From: Pseudobdellovibrionaceae bacterium
GTDB lineage: Bacteria; Bdellovibrionota; Bdellovibrionia; Bdellovibrionales; Bdellovibrionaceae
Reading direction: 5' to 3'
DNA length: 64,000 bases
Assembly (NCBI GenBank): GCA_016785955.1
Contig: JAEUWH010000007.1
Coordinates: 1-64,000, forward strand
The position numbers and the translations under genes are program-made. Each line of letters begins with the position of its first letter. The first letter of the stretch is position 1. The notes under the pieces are model-generated. The model was given only the letters and a program-made list of their open reading frames with translations. It was not told the DNA's origin and made no database searches. This document shows, in pieces, positions 16,804-26,230 of the stretch.

Positions 16804-18597
16804 ATGGGTAATGAAGTTAAAGATGTGAATCCTAAGGAGAAGATGTGGTTAGTAAGATCATCTTCTCGTCTGATGGGGCCATACAGTTTAGAGGAAATTG
16901 TCGAGCTTTTGACATACAACCAAGTGTCCTTTGTCGATGAAATTCGTCGCCCAAAATCACGTTGGAATTTTATAAGAGACTATCCGTATTTGACAGAAAC
17001 CGTAAAAAACAATCGTGATAAGTTGAACTTAAACAACACCAAGACAAGTCCGTTAAGTATTATCACCTCAACATTTACAAGAACTGAAAATATTGACAGT
17101 CTAACGGCGACGCCTGTGCCTGAGCCCATCAAAGTTGATTTTGACGAGATCAAAGATATTGAGCCTTTAAAAGAAATTCCTTTTGCATTTAATCCTAAAG
17201 CGACAAAAGCACCGGTATCTCAGCAGTCGGCAGCCGCAGCACGCAGTTATGGATTGCTAAATGATCAAAAAGTTAAAGAAGAAATACGCCAACAGCAACA
17301 AAAGCTGAAGCGAAATGTATTGGTTGTAGCCGCAATTGTTTTTGTAAGCTTTTTAGGATTTAAACTTTTTCAACGAATGAAGGATTCGGAAAAGAATCGT
17401 CAACGAGTTGAAAAAATTGGTCAATTTTATAATTTAAAATTGTACAATAAGTCGTTCCAGCTATTTAGAGAGATGTCCTCAATAGTAGATATTCCTAAAG
17501 AGACACAAGATTTAATTGCCCCGGCACGAATTACGATCGGAAAAGAAATTAGCGAGCTGCGAGGTCCGCTGCAGGTGGCTTCTGATTCTGTAAATCCGAA
17601 AAAACGATCTGAAGTATTTAATCTGATTGGACTAAGCTACCAGATTGAGGGCGATAATATTAAAGCTCAAGATAGTTTTAGAAAAGCGCTTATCCAAGAT
17701 CCGATTAATGAGGTTGCGAACATTAACTGGGGAATCCAGAACTATAAAGTGAATTCAAAGCTTATTTTGAGTAACAGTTCTCGCACCAATTTAAGTGATT
17801 ACTATCGAAACTTTACAAATGTTCGTTATGAAAACTATGAAAACTCTGGTTATTTTAGTTTTGTTCGAGGGCTTTACTTGTTGGATTTCAAGGATATGTT
17901 TCGAGAAGATTTAAACTTAGTTAAAAAAGATATTTTTGATGCGCGAACGAAATCTGCTTTTTTGCGGAGCGAGCTGGCATTATTGAATATTAGTCTTAGT
18001 CGGCTAGATAATACGTTGAATGATTCCAGTTACGTCGATTTTATAGAACTCATTCCTCGTCAATCGATGAATTTTGCAAAAAATCCGGCGTTAGATTGGA
18101 GTTTAGTTGAGTGGAGTCAATTGGATGAAGTCTGCGACCGAGTGTACAACAAAAGTCAATTGTTGATGCCAAAGTTGTTCCGGGCTTTTTGTGCTTTAGA
18201 GTCTGGGCAATTTGGACTAGTGGATAAGTTGTTGGATGAAGCTCATTTGTTGTCTGTTGGTAGTAATCACTATGATTTGCTACAGTTGCATGTGGCCTAT
18301 GCTAAAGGGCAAAAAATTCTTTTAGAATCAATTTTGAAAAAAGCGGACCTTTCAAATTTTGCAGCAACTCATTATTACCGAGGGCAAAATTGCTTAGCTA
18401 ATCGTCAAATTGATTGTGCCCGTGAAGCCTTTTCTACATTAGGCGAAAAGTATCCAGAGTGGGGTTATTTGGCGGCATTGGGACTTTTTCAAATTGATCG
18501 TGTGCAATACTCGCGTAATGTCTTTGAAGGTCTAAAGAAAGAGCCTTTGTTTGTTCCTTTGATTGAAGCCCGTGCGAGTTTGGAAAACCCAGAATGA
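16804..18597 (+). CDS. GYF_2-domain membrane protein with a TPR-like C-terminal region
   Basis: A 597-residue protein with an unusual layout. Residues about 14-62 form a GYF_2-type module (MWLVRSSSRLMGPYSLEEI, then W54), which in other proteins binds proline-rich or C-terminal peptides. A linker at about 65-165 is Pro/Thr/Lys-rich. One TM helix lies at about 170-188. Residues about 200-597 are helix pairs resembling tetratricopeptide repeats, for example SEVFNLIGLSYQIEGDNIKA. The topology would put GYF in the cytoplasm and the repeats in the periplasm. It overlaps the next gene by ATGA. The function is unknown; an envelope scaffold role is plausible. A second GYF_2 protein is at 31083-31922. 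Confidence 0.8.
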   Translation: MGNEVKDVNPKEKMWLVRSSSRLMGPYSLEEIVELLTYNQVSFVDEIRRPKSRWNFIRDYPYLTETVKNNRDKLNLNNTKTSPLSIITSTFTRTENIDSLTATPVPEPIKVDFDEIKDIEPLKEIPFAFNPKATKAPVSQQSAAAARSYGLLNDQKVKEEIRQQQQKLKRNVLVVAAIVFVSFLGFKLFQRMKDSEKNRQRVEKIGQFYNLKLYNKSFQLFREMSSIVDIPKETQDLIAPARITIGKEISELRGPLQVASDSVNPKKRSEVFNLIGLSYQIEGDNIKAQDSFRKALIQDPINEVANINWGIQNYKVNSKLILSNSSRTNLSDYYRNFTNVRYENYENSGYFSFVRGLYLLDFKDMFREDLNLVKKDIFDARTKSAFLRSELALLNISLSRLDNTLNDSSYVDFIELIPRQSMNFAKNPALDWSLVEWSQLDEVCDRVYNKSQLLMPKLFRAFCALESGQFGLVDKLLDEAHLLSVGSNHYDLLQLHVAYAKGQKILLESILKKADLSNFAATHYYRGQNCLANRQIDCAREAFSTLGEKYPEWGYLAALGLFQIDRVQYSRNVFEGLKKEPLFVPLIEARASLENPE

Positions 18598-19292
18598 AGA
18601 AAATATTGGTCCCTTTTGTTTTAATGAGCTTATCAGGCTTTGTTTATGCGTCTGAGCATGCCGCCGTACCAGAGACCGATAAGTCGACAGTTTCAGGGCC
18701 TGTGGTAGAGATTCGCGATATTCCCACTGACTTTAAAATTCCTACTGAACTGTGGGATAAACTAATGGCAGGGGAAGGGGCGGCGGTTACGGGTGGTGGC
18801 CATGGCGGAGACAAAGATAAAGACAAAAAAGATGATGTTTTGATTGTCTGGGTACCAATGGAAGTGTCTTTTTTGGCAAAGCGACCAAATATTCTTATTC
18901 ATGAGTGGGTTCAATATAAATTTCCAAGAGGGGGCGGATCATTAGATTTAGCTAAAGTCACCTCTGGCGATAAAGGTACGTTTTATTTAAACTTTAATAT
19001 GGCCGAGTTTACCAATCGCCCGGCCGTTAAAGTTTATTTTTTGAGTAATGCAAAAAAACGGCGTGTGGATGGTGAAATATATGGGGCCGGTTGTAACACG
19101 TATTTTGATGTTACGAGTGCGATTCAAAAGGCGGTATCGGGCGAGGGTATACGGTTTAATATTACAGACAATCGACATATTTCTACACTCAGCGGTCATT
19201 TTATATTTGTGCAAATTGAAAAAGACAAAGTGTACTTATCCCAAATTGAATTCAGTGACTCCAAAAATAGAGACTACTTATGCAAGAATTAA
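18594..19292 (+). CDS. Secreted protein of unknown function, translationally coupled to the GYF/TPR gene
   Basis: A 232-residue protein with a Sec signal peptide (MKKILVPFVLMSLSGFVYA). After a short linker a Gly/His/Lys/Asp-rich patch (GGGHGGDKDKDKKDD, about 66-80) could bind metal. It leads into a domain of about 150 residues rich in beta strands, with two cysteines near 163 and 230. The start overlaps the upstream stop (ATGA), so it is probably made together with the GYF/TPR protein and may meet its periplasmic repeats. The 3' end overlaps the next gene by 13 bases. I recognise no family. Confidence 0.8.
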   Translation: MKKILVPFVLMSLSGFVYASEHAAVPETDKSTVSGPVVEIRDIPTDFKIPTELWDKLMAGEGAAVTGGGHGGDKDKDKKDDVLIVWVPMEVSFLAKRPNILIHEWVQYKFPRGGGSLDLAKVTSGDKGTFYLNFNMAEFTNRPAVKVYFLSNAKKRRVDGEIYGAGCNTYFDVTSAIQKAVSGEGIRFNITDNRHISTLSGHFIFVQIEKDKVYLSQIEFSDSKNRDYLCKN

Positions 19293-20263
19293 ATAAAGCC
19301 AACAGAATCTTAGTTAAGGACTTGAAAGATAGGGAATCTGTAAACTCGGTTTTCCTAGTTAAAGAAAAAAATCTGGGTATTGGAAAAACTGGTAAATCTT
19401 TTATGTCCATGGTTCTAGGTGATAATACCGGTAACATTGATGGACGAGTTTGGGATCAGGTCGAGGACTTAAACAAAGAATTTGAAACGGGTGATATCGT
19501 TTTAGTCAAAGGCAGCGTTCAAGTTTTTCAAAACAGAAAACAGTTAATTATTTCAAAAATTACGCGTCAGGATCTGAGTTCATTTCAAATTTCAGACTTT
19601 GTCTTGAGTTCAAAAAAGTCAGCCGAGGATATGTTTGCGGAGCTGATGATACTCGCTAAAGAAATCCAAAACGAGCATATTCGGCTGTTAGTTTTGTCTG
19701 TTTTAGAAGATCCAGAAATAAAACCGTTGCTGTTTAAAGCCCCCGCAGCAAAAACAATTCATCATGCATGGTATGGTGGTTTACTTGAGCATATATTGTC
19801 GATTACTAAAATTTTAAAAGATTTAGCCAAACATTATGATTTTTTGAATCGCGATCTATTGTATTTTGGGGCCATTTTTCACGATATTGGAAAATTGTGG
19901 GAGCTTGAGTACGACCATACATTTAGTTATACCAGCCGTGGACGTTTGATTGGCCATATGGAAATAGCCTGCGAGTTGATCGATCGAAAAGCCACACGTA
20001 TTTTGGGTTTTCCGTCAGATCTAAAGGATATCTGCAAACATATTATTTTAAGTCATCATGGTAAACTTGAGTATGGTTCACCGAAGCGGCCCAAATTTAT
20101 TGAGGCGTTTTTAGTGGCATTTGTCGATGATTTAGATAGCAAGATGAGCACTCTGAATTCATTCCTTACGGGAGAACGCAGTAGTGGTGATAGTTGGTCT
20201 CGCTATAATGACTTATTTGAGCGTTATTTTTTGTTGGATGATTTGAAAGAGAAGTATAAGTAA
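19280..20263 (+). CDS. yhaM: YhaM-like 3'-5' exoribonuclease (OB fold plus HD domain)
   Basis: A 327-residue cytoplasmic protein. Residues about 10-95 form an OB-fold nucleic-acid-binding domain ([29 protein letters not shown]). Residues about 155-290 form an HD domain with [11 protein letters not shown] (161-171), the HD pair H201/D202 in GAIFHDIGK, and [11 protein letters not shown]. This order and these motifs are those of YhaM/CBF1, a metal-dependent exonuclease that trims RNA (and DNA) 3' ends. It starts 13 bases inside the previous gene and its TAA overlaps the cysE ATG (TAATG), so translation is coupled on both sides. Confidence 0.9.
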   Translation: MQELNKANRILVKDLKDRESVNSVFLVKEKNLGIGKTGKSFMSMVLGDNTGNIDGRVWDQVEDLNKEFETGDIVLVKGSVQVFQNRKQLIISKITRQDLSSFQISDFVLSSKKSAEDMFAELMILAKEIQNEHIRLLVLSVLEDPEIKPLLFKAPAAKTIHHAWYGGLLEHILSITKILKDLAKHYDFLNRDLLYFGAIFHDIGKLWELEYDHTFSYTSRGRLIGHMEIACELIDRKATRILGFPSDLKDICKHIILSHHGKLEYGSPKRPKFIEAFLVAFVDDLDSKMSTLNSFLTGERSSGDSWSRYNDLFERYFLLDDLKEKYK

Positions 20264-20763
20264 TGTTTGTTGAACTCATCACTGCATATAAAAACTATGA
20301 TCCTGCGGCCAAAAGTAAAGTTGAAATTTTATTGCTTTATCCGGGAGTGAAGGCCCTTGTTTTACATCGAGTGGCTCATTTTTTATATGGGATGGAGCTA
20401 TTTTTTTTAGCTCGATTTGTTGCCGAATTTTCGCGTTGGTTGACGGGTATCGAGATTCACCCCGGGGCGAGTCTGGGCGAACGACTGGTTATTGATCATG
20501 GGATGGGAGTCGTGATTGGTGAAACGGCCGTGGTGGGTAATGATTGTGTCATTTTCCACGGAGTGACTTTGGGCGGAACCAAATTCGATATGACTAAACG
20601 TCATCCAACCATTGGCAACAATGTTTTAATTGGAACCGGCGCTAAAATTTTAGGACCTATTACAATTGGTGATAACGCTCGTGTGGGTGCCAATGCTGTT
20701 GTAACGAAATCGGTTGGCAACGATCAGATCGTTGTTGGTAATAATCAGATTATCCATCCTTAG
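20263..20763 (+). CDS. cysE: Serine O-acetyltransferase
   Basis: It makes O-acetylserine from serine and acetyl-CoA, the carbon skeleton for cysteine. The 166-residue form is the short type with a reduced N-terminal helical domain, compared with 273 in E. coli. The left-handed beta-helix repeats carry the CysE-specific blocks [30 protein letters not shown] and HGVTLGGT, then [17 protein letters not shown]. It overlaps the exonuclease gene (TAATG). The missing N-terminal part may alter the contact with cysteine synthase and the oligomeric state. A serine acetyltransferase rather than a general hexapeptide acetyltransferase is supported by [10 protein letters not shown] and HGVTLGGT. Confidence 0.93.
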   Translation: MFVELITAYKNYDPAAKSKVEILLLYPGVKALVLHRVAHFLYGMELFFLARFVAEFSRWLTGIEIHPGASLGERLVIDHGMGVVIGETAVVGNDCVIFHGVTLGGTKFDMTKRHPTIGNNVLIGTGAKILGPITIGDNARVGANAVVTKSVGNDQIVVGNNQIIHP

Positions 20764-20833
20764 AGGTCGAGAACTCATTAATAGATCTTCTGCTACGGCT
20801 TTAATCTCAGAATGGGAACCACATTGTTTCAGA

Positions 20834-21883
20834 ATGAGATCTTTCGAAAATCAGTTTAAGAATCTTTACGACGCAACCGATAAATTTCACATCATGGGGA
20901 AAGATTTAGACAATTTAGTGCCAATTACGATGGATGACATTGTGCCAAATGTGAATTTGCCAGGTGATGTCTATTTTAAACTCAGTGATGATAACTTTGT
21001 TGTTATCGGTCGAGAAGGTACACGTGAGCAATTTAAAGAACTGCATTTCTTTGATAAAATAAGAAATTCGAATATCTATATTAGAAAGCCTGACTTGAGA
21101 AAGTTTTCTTCTTTAAAAGTACACAGTGCGAATGAAATCATGAAAAGTGATAAGGTGCCGGTTGAAGCCAAGGTAAATGCTTTGTCACACACGTTAAATA
21201 CAGTGTTCACAAGTATTGATCAGTTGGGATTTAGTAACGAAGCCTTGGGTAATACGAAATTTATTGCTAACTCGGTTCTAAAAATCATTAACGACACACC
21301 TAAGTTGACATCTTTGATGACTTTGATGAATAGCATTTCTGAGGATCTTATAAAACATTCGATGGCCGTCAGTATGGTGTCGGCACTTATTTCGCAATCT
21401 AAAGGTTGGAACAATCCTTCAATTCTCGAGAAAATGGCCTTAGGAGCGCTTCTTCACGATATCGGACTCAAAGAATACCCTAAAGAATTTCTAAGTAAAC
21501 CGCGAGTGGATTACACCCCAGAAGATTTAGAGTATTATCAGCGCCATTCATTTAGGGGAATTGAAATTTTACGCACGGTTGAAAATGTGCCACAAGAGGT
21601 AATGGCGATTGTATATGAGCATCACGAGAATTCTATTGGTCAAGGTTATCCTCGAGGCCTCCGGGATGTGCGGTTGCATCCATTTTCTAAGGTGGTCTCA
21701 TTAGCAGACACGTTCTGTGAATTGACTTTTAAGGACGCGCAAAAACCAACGCCACGAGACCCCGAAGAAGCTGTTCAATTCATCGAGCATACTTTGGGGC
21801 AGCCGTTCAACAAGGAATGTTTCACGGCTTTGAAGAACATTCTTACTTTTGGTATTCGGAAAGCTTCAATTAAAATTGTTTAA
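20834..21883 (+). CDS. HD-GYP domain protein (probable c-di-GMP phosphodiesterase)
   Basis: A 349-residue protein. The C-terminal half has the HD pair (LLHDIGLKEYP, H208/D209), a histidine at HSFRGIEIL, EHHE at about 262-265 and the GYP triad at 271-273 (GQGYPRGL), followed by HPFSKVVSLADTF. These are the metal ligands and signature of HD-GYP enzymes that hydrolyse c-di-GMP. The N-terminal half (about 1-110) is a compact domain I do not recognise. The start is uncertain: ATG 20834 is the first ATG after cysE that avoids overlap, but its ribosome binding site is weak. It is the last gene of the purH-cysE train and faces a convergent gene 31 bases on. Confidence 0.87.
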   Translation: MRSFENQFKNLYDATDKFHIMGKDLDNLVPITMDDIVPNVNLPGDVYFKLSDDNFVVIGREGTREQFKELHFFDKIRNSNIYIRKPDLRKFSSLKVHSANEIMKSDKVPVEAKVNALSHTLNTVFTSIDQLGFSNEALGNTKFIANSVLKIINDTPKLTSLMTLMNSISEDLIKHSMAVSMVSALISQSKGWNNPSILEKMALGALLHDIGLKEYPKEFLSKPRVDYTPEDLEYYQRHSFRGIEILRTVENVPQEVMAIVYEHHENSIGQGYPRGLRDVRLHPFSKVVSLADTFCELTFKDAQKPTPRDPEEAVQFIEHTLGQPFNKECFTALKNILTFGIRKASIKIV

Positions 21884-21914
21884 AAATAAAATTCTTTTTC
21901 TAGGGCGTTGTAAC

Positions 21915-22976
21915 CTAATGAGGTGTTTGTGCTGAGTTGTAGTGAGCCAGGTATTTAGCGTACGAAGCTTCACCCATGTGCTTGATGATTTCTTCTTTTG
22001 GCGCATTGACCATATCCACCATAATCATCCCATCAATTGTGTTAAAATCAGGATCGAAATTGAAACTTAAATATTTTGCGTGCATTTTTGAATAACTTTT
22101 CAACAAGGACGGCACTACAGTTCCGTCAAATTTTTTCACCCACTCGTCAAGTTCTGAAAAATTTTGAAATTTATTTGCCAGGTCTTTGAGTTCTTCAGAA
22201 TTTTCAGCTTTTAATTTAACCGGCACACGGGCTTTTACAAACGGACTGAGTTCAGATTTAAAATTCTTTTTTAGGAAGTATATCATTAATAGTTTAGAGC
22301 TTGTGGTATAGCTATTTGAAATACTCACCGGTCCCACCATGTATCGATAGCGAGGATTTTCCGCAAAAAAACAACCAAGGCCTTTCCAGATACAATCCAG
22401 AGCACGCAGCGCTGCACGCCCGGCTTCATCATCTACAAACGAACGGCCAAGTTCGACACCATCAATAAAGTGTGTTTTTAATAAAGCATCGTATTTGAAA
22501 AGGGTGTAACTATAAAGTCCCTCTGGGCCTCGAGATTGCAAAATTTTATCCACGAGTCCAATGCGATAGGCGCCTAGAACTTTATTCGAGACCTCGTCGT
22601 AGGCAATCATGTGATGATAAAATGGGTCGAACTCGTCGATATCGCATGATTTCCCAGTGCCTTCATTTACGGTGCGAAATACTTTTTCGCGCAGGCGGCC
22701 AATTTCTAACATCATGTCGGGGATTAAAAAACCTTGAGCCATGTAAACGCCGATATTAGATCGACCGGTGTCTGAATGGTAAATCAAAGTCATTTTTTTT
22801 ATATTTTCTTGGAGGATATCAATTGGTATTGGCTCGATCAAAGGCTCTAAAGGACGGTGGACTACTTTGCGACCAAAGCGCCCTTTTAAAGAAAAAATAA
22901 TCGTTTTTAAAACTGCGGCTGTTTTTTTTGCGACTTTCTTGGTTACGGCTTTGGACTTGTCTTTGATGGTGATCAT
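21915..22976 (-). CDS. GNAT-like N-acyltransferase (OlsB/hemolysin-type Acetyltransf_5 fold)
   Basis: A 353-residue protein. A basic Lys/Ala-rich N-terminus (about 1-35) precedes the domain. Residues about 75-230 resemble the ornithine-lipid acyltransferase/autoinducer-synthase-like fold: LREKVFRTVNEGTGK, CDIDEFDPFYHHMIAYD, VLGAYRIG, ELGRSFVDDE, LDCIWKGLGCFF and YMVGPVSISNSY. Proteins of this family transfer a fatty acyl group to an amino acid. About 110 extra C-terminal residues have no recognised domain. It lies 71 bases after hrpB on the same strand. Aminolipid synthesis is a reasonable guess, but no second acyltransferase (olsA) is adjacent. Confidence 0.75.
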   Translation of the reverse strand: MITIKDKSKAVTKKVAKKTAAVLKTIIFSLKGRFGRKVVHRPLEPLIEPIPIDILQENIKKMTLIYHSDTGRSNIGVYMAQGFLIPDMMLEIGRLREKVFRTVNEGTGKSCDIDEFDPFYHHMIAYDEVSNKVLGAYRIGLVDKILQSRGPEGLYSYTLFKYDALLKTHFIDGVELGRSFVDDEAGRAALRALDCIWKGLGCFFAENPRYRYMVGPVSISNSYTTSSKLLMIYFLKKNFKSELSPFVKARVPVKLKAENSEELKDLANKFQNFSELDEWVKKFDGTVVPSLLKSYSKMHAKYLSFNFDPDFNTIDGMIMVDMVNAPKEEIIKHMGEASYAKYLAHYNSAQTPH

Positions 22977-23047
22977 AAAGTGAACGTATTGAAAAAACCG
23001 TCACAAAGCAAGGTGCCACCTTAGGTTGTGCGCCACGTCCGGCAAAC

Positions 23048-25552
23048 TTAAGACGACGTGGGATCTTCTGGCCAAGCGTGCTTGGGGTAGCGGCCTTTCA
23101 TTTCTTTACGTATTTCTGGATATGATGTTTTCCAAAATCCTGGAAGATCGTTTGTAATTTGAATGGGGCGCCCGTGGGGACCAAGTAAAACAATTTTCAA
23201 TTTGATTTGACCATTCAAAATTGTTGGATGCTGCGCTAGCCCCAAAAAGTGTTGAAGTCGCGCTGCCACTAGGGGTGTTTCATTCTTTGGATACTGAATT
23301 TTAAATGTGCGATTTAAATTTTTTATCGACAATTCTTTGGGGACATGATGGCGAATTAATTTTTGAGCTTCGAATGACAAGTACGATTCTAAATCAAAGA
23401 CCCAATCCGTGCGGTTTTTTAAAGTGAGGCCTTTGTGAATTTCTTGCTCCAGAATTTCATCCCATGAAATTTCCACAGGTGTCGATGCGTTTTGATTTAG
23501 CCATTTCAAACGAGTCATGAATTCTTCGACCGCGGCCAAGTTCAGAATCATTGTTTCCAAATGAAGCATCAAAATTTCTTGAGTTTTTTCTTTCAGTTCT
23601 TCGGGGGCCAGCGGCTCGGTTGCTAAGGTTTCCAGAGTCATTTTTTTTAATATCAATTCAGTCGTTTTATAGAATTGTTGTTTTGTCGACGAAAATTCTA
23701 TGCGTGAAACATTTTTAGCGAATGGGCGAACAGCCGTCGCCAAGGTGTCTTCATTCACGAAATGGTAGCTAAAGCAGCGGGCCACATTATTTGCATCAAT
23801 AACAGCATTGAAGCTCAGCAGATATTCCAAGGCCGGAAGCTGGTTAGTCTTGGAGGGTTCGCTGATTTGAATTTCTTTTCCGTTCGTTGTTACTGCCCGG
23901 TGCGAAAGACCGTTCTCTTGTCGGCGGCGGCGACAAAGGCGATTGTGGTAAGCAAAAGCCAAGATAAGCTCAAAAGCATTTTCGGTTTTTTTAAAAGACT
24001 GGACGGTCTGAAAGAATATCTTATGTTGAGGCGATGAAAAAAGCCGTTCGAACTCTAAGAGCCAATTGTGTTGTTGAAGCGTTTTTGAAAAACCATTTCT
24101 GAGCTGAGATGCGCGTTTGTCTATTTCGTAGGGACGATTTCTGTTTTGCTGAATGTCATCAAGAGCATCCATTAAAGTACTTTGGCTGCTGTGACCATTT
24201 TGGTTGGCACTGTAATCAGATTCTAAGACAGCGATGACCAAAGCGGCCTTTTCCAGAGAATAAAAAATATAGGACAACGCAAACAAGAGCGTGTTTTCAT
24301 AGCTTAAGCTTAACTCCATAGCGAGTTTGCCTAAGGGAGTGAGCGTGCGGTCAATACACAAGCCTGATTCAATGTAGGTTTCTTGTAAATCGCTTAATAC
24401 TTCGGCCGTGGGCGGCTCGAACCAAGTGAATTGGTGTAGTTGGCCATGCCCCATGTAAGTCAAATATAAACCCAATTCAAAAAGCGAGGATTTTTTTATA
24501 TCGGCGATAGGTGCCTTCTCCATGGATCGTTCATCAAGCTCTGTCCACATTTTAAAGCATAAACCTGGGCCCAAACGATTTGCTCGACCTTGCCGTTGGA
24601 TGGCTGAAAATAAAGAAATTTTCCGTGTATTGAGTTGCTGAATATCGTAGTCGAAATTATACGTGGCTTCACGATGAAGTCCAGAGTCCAGGACGGCGGT
24701 GACGCCGGCGATGGTCAATGACGATTCGGCAATATTAGTGGCTAAAATAATCCGTTGTGGAATGCTGTTGTCATTACGGACAATGCTTTTTTGCGAGTTC
24801 AAGGGAACACTGCCGTGCAGCACTTCGATTTTGTAATTTTTAAATTTCAAATTGTTTTCTAAGGCCAGGCTGGCGCGGCGAATTTCCTTTAGGCCCGGTA
24901 AAAATACAAGAATTTGATGTTTGCCCTTTTGGATAATTTCTTGCAATGACGACAGGAAACTATTTTCAAATTCATCGTTCCATTGATAACGAATCGGTTT
25001 ACGCTGGTAAATCACCTCGATTGGAAAACGAGGTAGCTCTATTTCGATCATGCCCATTTTTTCAAAAAAAGAAATCAATGGGGCTTTGTCAATCGTAGCA
25101 GACAAAAATAACAATTGTATGTTGGCACCCAGTATTTGCATCTCGCGCAGATGACCAATGGCAAGATCCGTCCAAATAGAACGCTCGTGAAATTCGTCGA
25201 AAATGATTAAATCAACGCCTTTAAGCTCTGGATCCGCAATGATTTTTTTTGCCAACAAAGCTTCGGTCAAAAACAAAATACAAGTTTGGGCATTTTTTTT
25301 ACTTTCAAAACGCACTTCATAGCCGACCTGTTCACCTAGCTCCCAGTTTTTTTCTTCGGCGATACGAGCTGATGCATAGATCGCGGCAATTCGGCGTGGT
25401 TCAATAACCAAAATTTTTTTAAATCGAGGTGTTAGATACGGTGGTATACGGGTTGTTTTTCCAGAACCGGGACTGGATTGTACAAGTACATTTTGGTTTT
25501 CCTCTAGAAGTTTCGCGATCGAGGCTAGGTACGGATCAATCGGTAGTTGCAT
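23048..25552 (-). CDS. hrpB: ATP-dependent helicase HrpB
   Basis: An 834-residue DExH-box helicase. Motif I is SSPGSGKTTR (about 26-35), motif Ia EPRRIAA, and motif II DEFH at 119-122, the HrpB form, continuing ERS. Motif III is LSAT at about 151-154, motif V ATNIAESSLTI and motif VI QRQGRANR. The C-terminal half matches the HrpB_C layout, ending ... LGPHGRPIQITNDLPGFW ... EMKGRYPKHAWPEDP, a block highly typical of HrpB. The biological role is poorly known in general (RNA remodelling). It follows rsmI by 3 bases, so the two are in one operon. Confidence 0.96.
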   Translation of the reverse strand: MQLPIDPYLASIAKLLEENQNVLVQSSPGSGKTTRIPPYLTPRFKKILVIEPRRIAAIYASARIAEEKNWELGEQVGYEVRFESKKNAQTCILFLTEALLAKKIIADPELKGVDLIIFDEFHERSIWTDLAIGHLREMQILGANIQLLFLSATIDKAPLISFFEKMGMIEIELPRFPIEVIYQRKPIRYQWNDEFENSFLSSLQEIIQKGKHQILVFLPGLKEIRRASLALENNLKFKNYKIEVLHGSVPLNSQKSIVRNDNSIPQRIILATNIAESSLTIAGVTAVLDSGLHREATYNFDYDIQQLNTRKISLFSAIQRQGRANRLGPGLCFKMWTELDERSMEKAPIADIKKSSLFELGLYLTYMGHGQLHQFTWFEPPTAEVLSDLQETYIESGLCIDRTLTPLGKLAMELSLSYENTLLFALSYIFYSLEKAALVIAVLESDYSANQNGHSSQSTLMDALDDIQQNRNRPYEIDKRASQLRNGFSKTLQQHNWLLEFERLFSSPQHKIFFQTVQSFKKTENAFELILAFAYHNRLCRRRRQENGLSHRAVTTNGKEIQISEPSKTNQLPALEYLLSFNAVIDANNVARCFSYHFVNEDTLATAVRPFAKNVSRIEFSSTKQQFYKTTELILKKMTLETLATEPLAPEELKEKTQEILMLHLETMILNLAAVEEFMTRLKWLNQNASTPVEISWDEILEQEIHKGLTLKNRTDWVFDLESYLSFEAQKLIRHHVPKELSIKNLNRTFKIQYPKNETPLVAARLQHFLGLAQHPTILNGQIKLKIVLLGPHGRPIQITNDLPGFWKTSYPEIRKEMKGRYPKHAWPEDPTSS

Positions 25553-25555
25553 AGA

Positions 25556-26224
25556 CTATCTGGGTTTTACCAGAATCATGAATTCTGCTTTTGTTTTTTT
25601 CAAGTTTTGTTTTACGTGGGCAGGGGAGCCTGTCAATACCTGCTGGTTTACAGTACCTAAATCGGTTGCCAATACAACATGGCACTCGCTGAAATTCAAG
25701 ACGACTTCGTCGATCATTTTTTGCAGACGATAGGGGGTGTCCATCAGGACGACAGGACGTTTACGTTGCTTGAATTCATTTTGAATTTCTTTGTAGGCCG
25801 CCGCGCGTGCCGCCGTTTCTTGGGGAACAAAACCACGAAAAAGAAAATCTTGCAGTTTTACACCAGAAAGGCTGATGAGCCCCATCAAGCTGGAAGCGCC
25901 GAGACAGTTCTCGATTGTGATGCCGTCTTTGCGGCAGCTTTCCACTAAATCACTTCCGGGGTCGCAAAACCCCGGGGTACCGCAATCACTGACTAAGGCA
26001 ACATTTTTTTCTCGGCATAAAGAGGTTAATCGAGTGAGGTCATCTTTTGTTGAGTGTTCATCCAAGACTTCATATATTTTTCCTGCGATACCATGATGAC
26101 GAAGCAACTTAGAGGTCTCTTTCGTTGACTCGCAAACGATAATCTGGGCCTCGCTCAGTTTCCTCAGCGCTTTTATGGTAATTTCATCTAAGTCTCCGAT
26201 AGGAGTCGCGATAACTGTTAACAC
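25556..26224 (-). CDS. rsmI: 16S rRNA (cytidine-1402-2'-O)-methyltransferase family protein
   Basis: RsmI uses SAM to methylate the ribose of C1402 in 16S rRNA at the decoding centre. The 222 residues carry the tetrapyrrole-methylase fold and the RsmI blocks VIATPIGDLDEITIKAL, CESTKETSKLLRHHGI, VALVSDCGTPGFCDPG, GASSLMGLISLSG and FRGFVPQ. It is about 60 residues shorter than E. coli RsmI and stops after the catalytic domain, lacking the C-terminal extension. SDCGTPGFCDPG replaces the usual SDAGTP...DPG. Both features leave some doubt about target identity. It sits between a HAD phosphatase gene (6-base gap) and hrpB (3-base gap). Confidence 0.85.
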   Translation of the reverse strand: MLTVIATPIGDLDEITIKALRKLSEAQIIVCESTKETSKLLRHHGIAGKIYEVLDEHSTKDDLTRLTSLCREKNVALVSDCGTPGFCDPGSDLVESCRKDGITIENCLGASSLMGLISLSGVKLQDFLFRGFVPQETAARAAAYKEIQNEFKQRKRPVVLMDTPYRLQKMIDEVVLNFSECHVVLATDLGTVNQQVLTGSPAHVKQNLKKTKAEFMILVKPR

Positions 26225-26230
26225 TGATCT

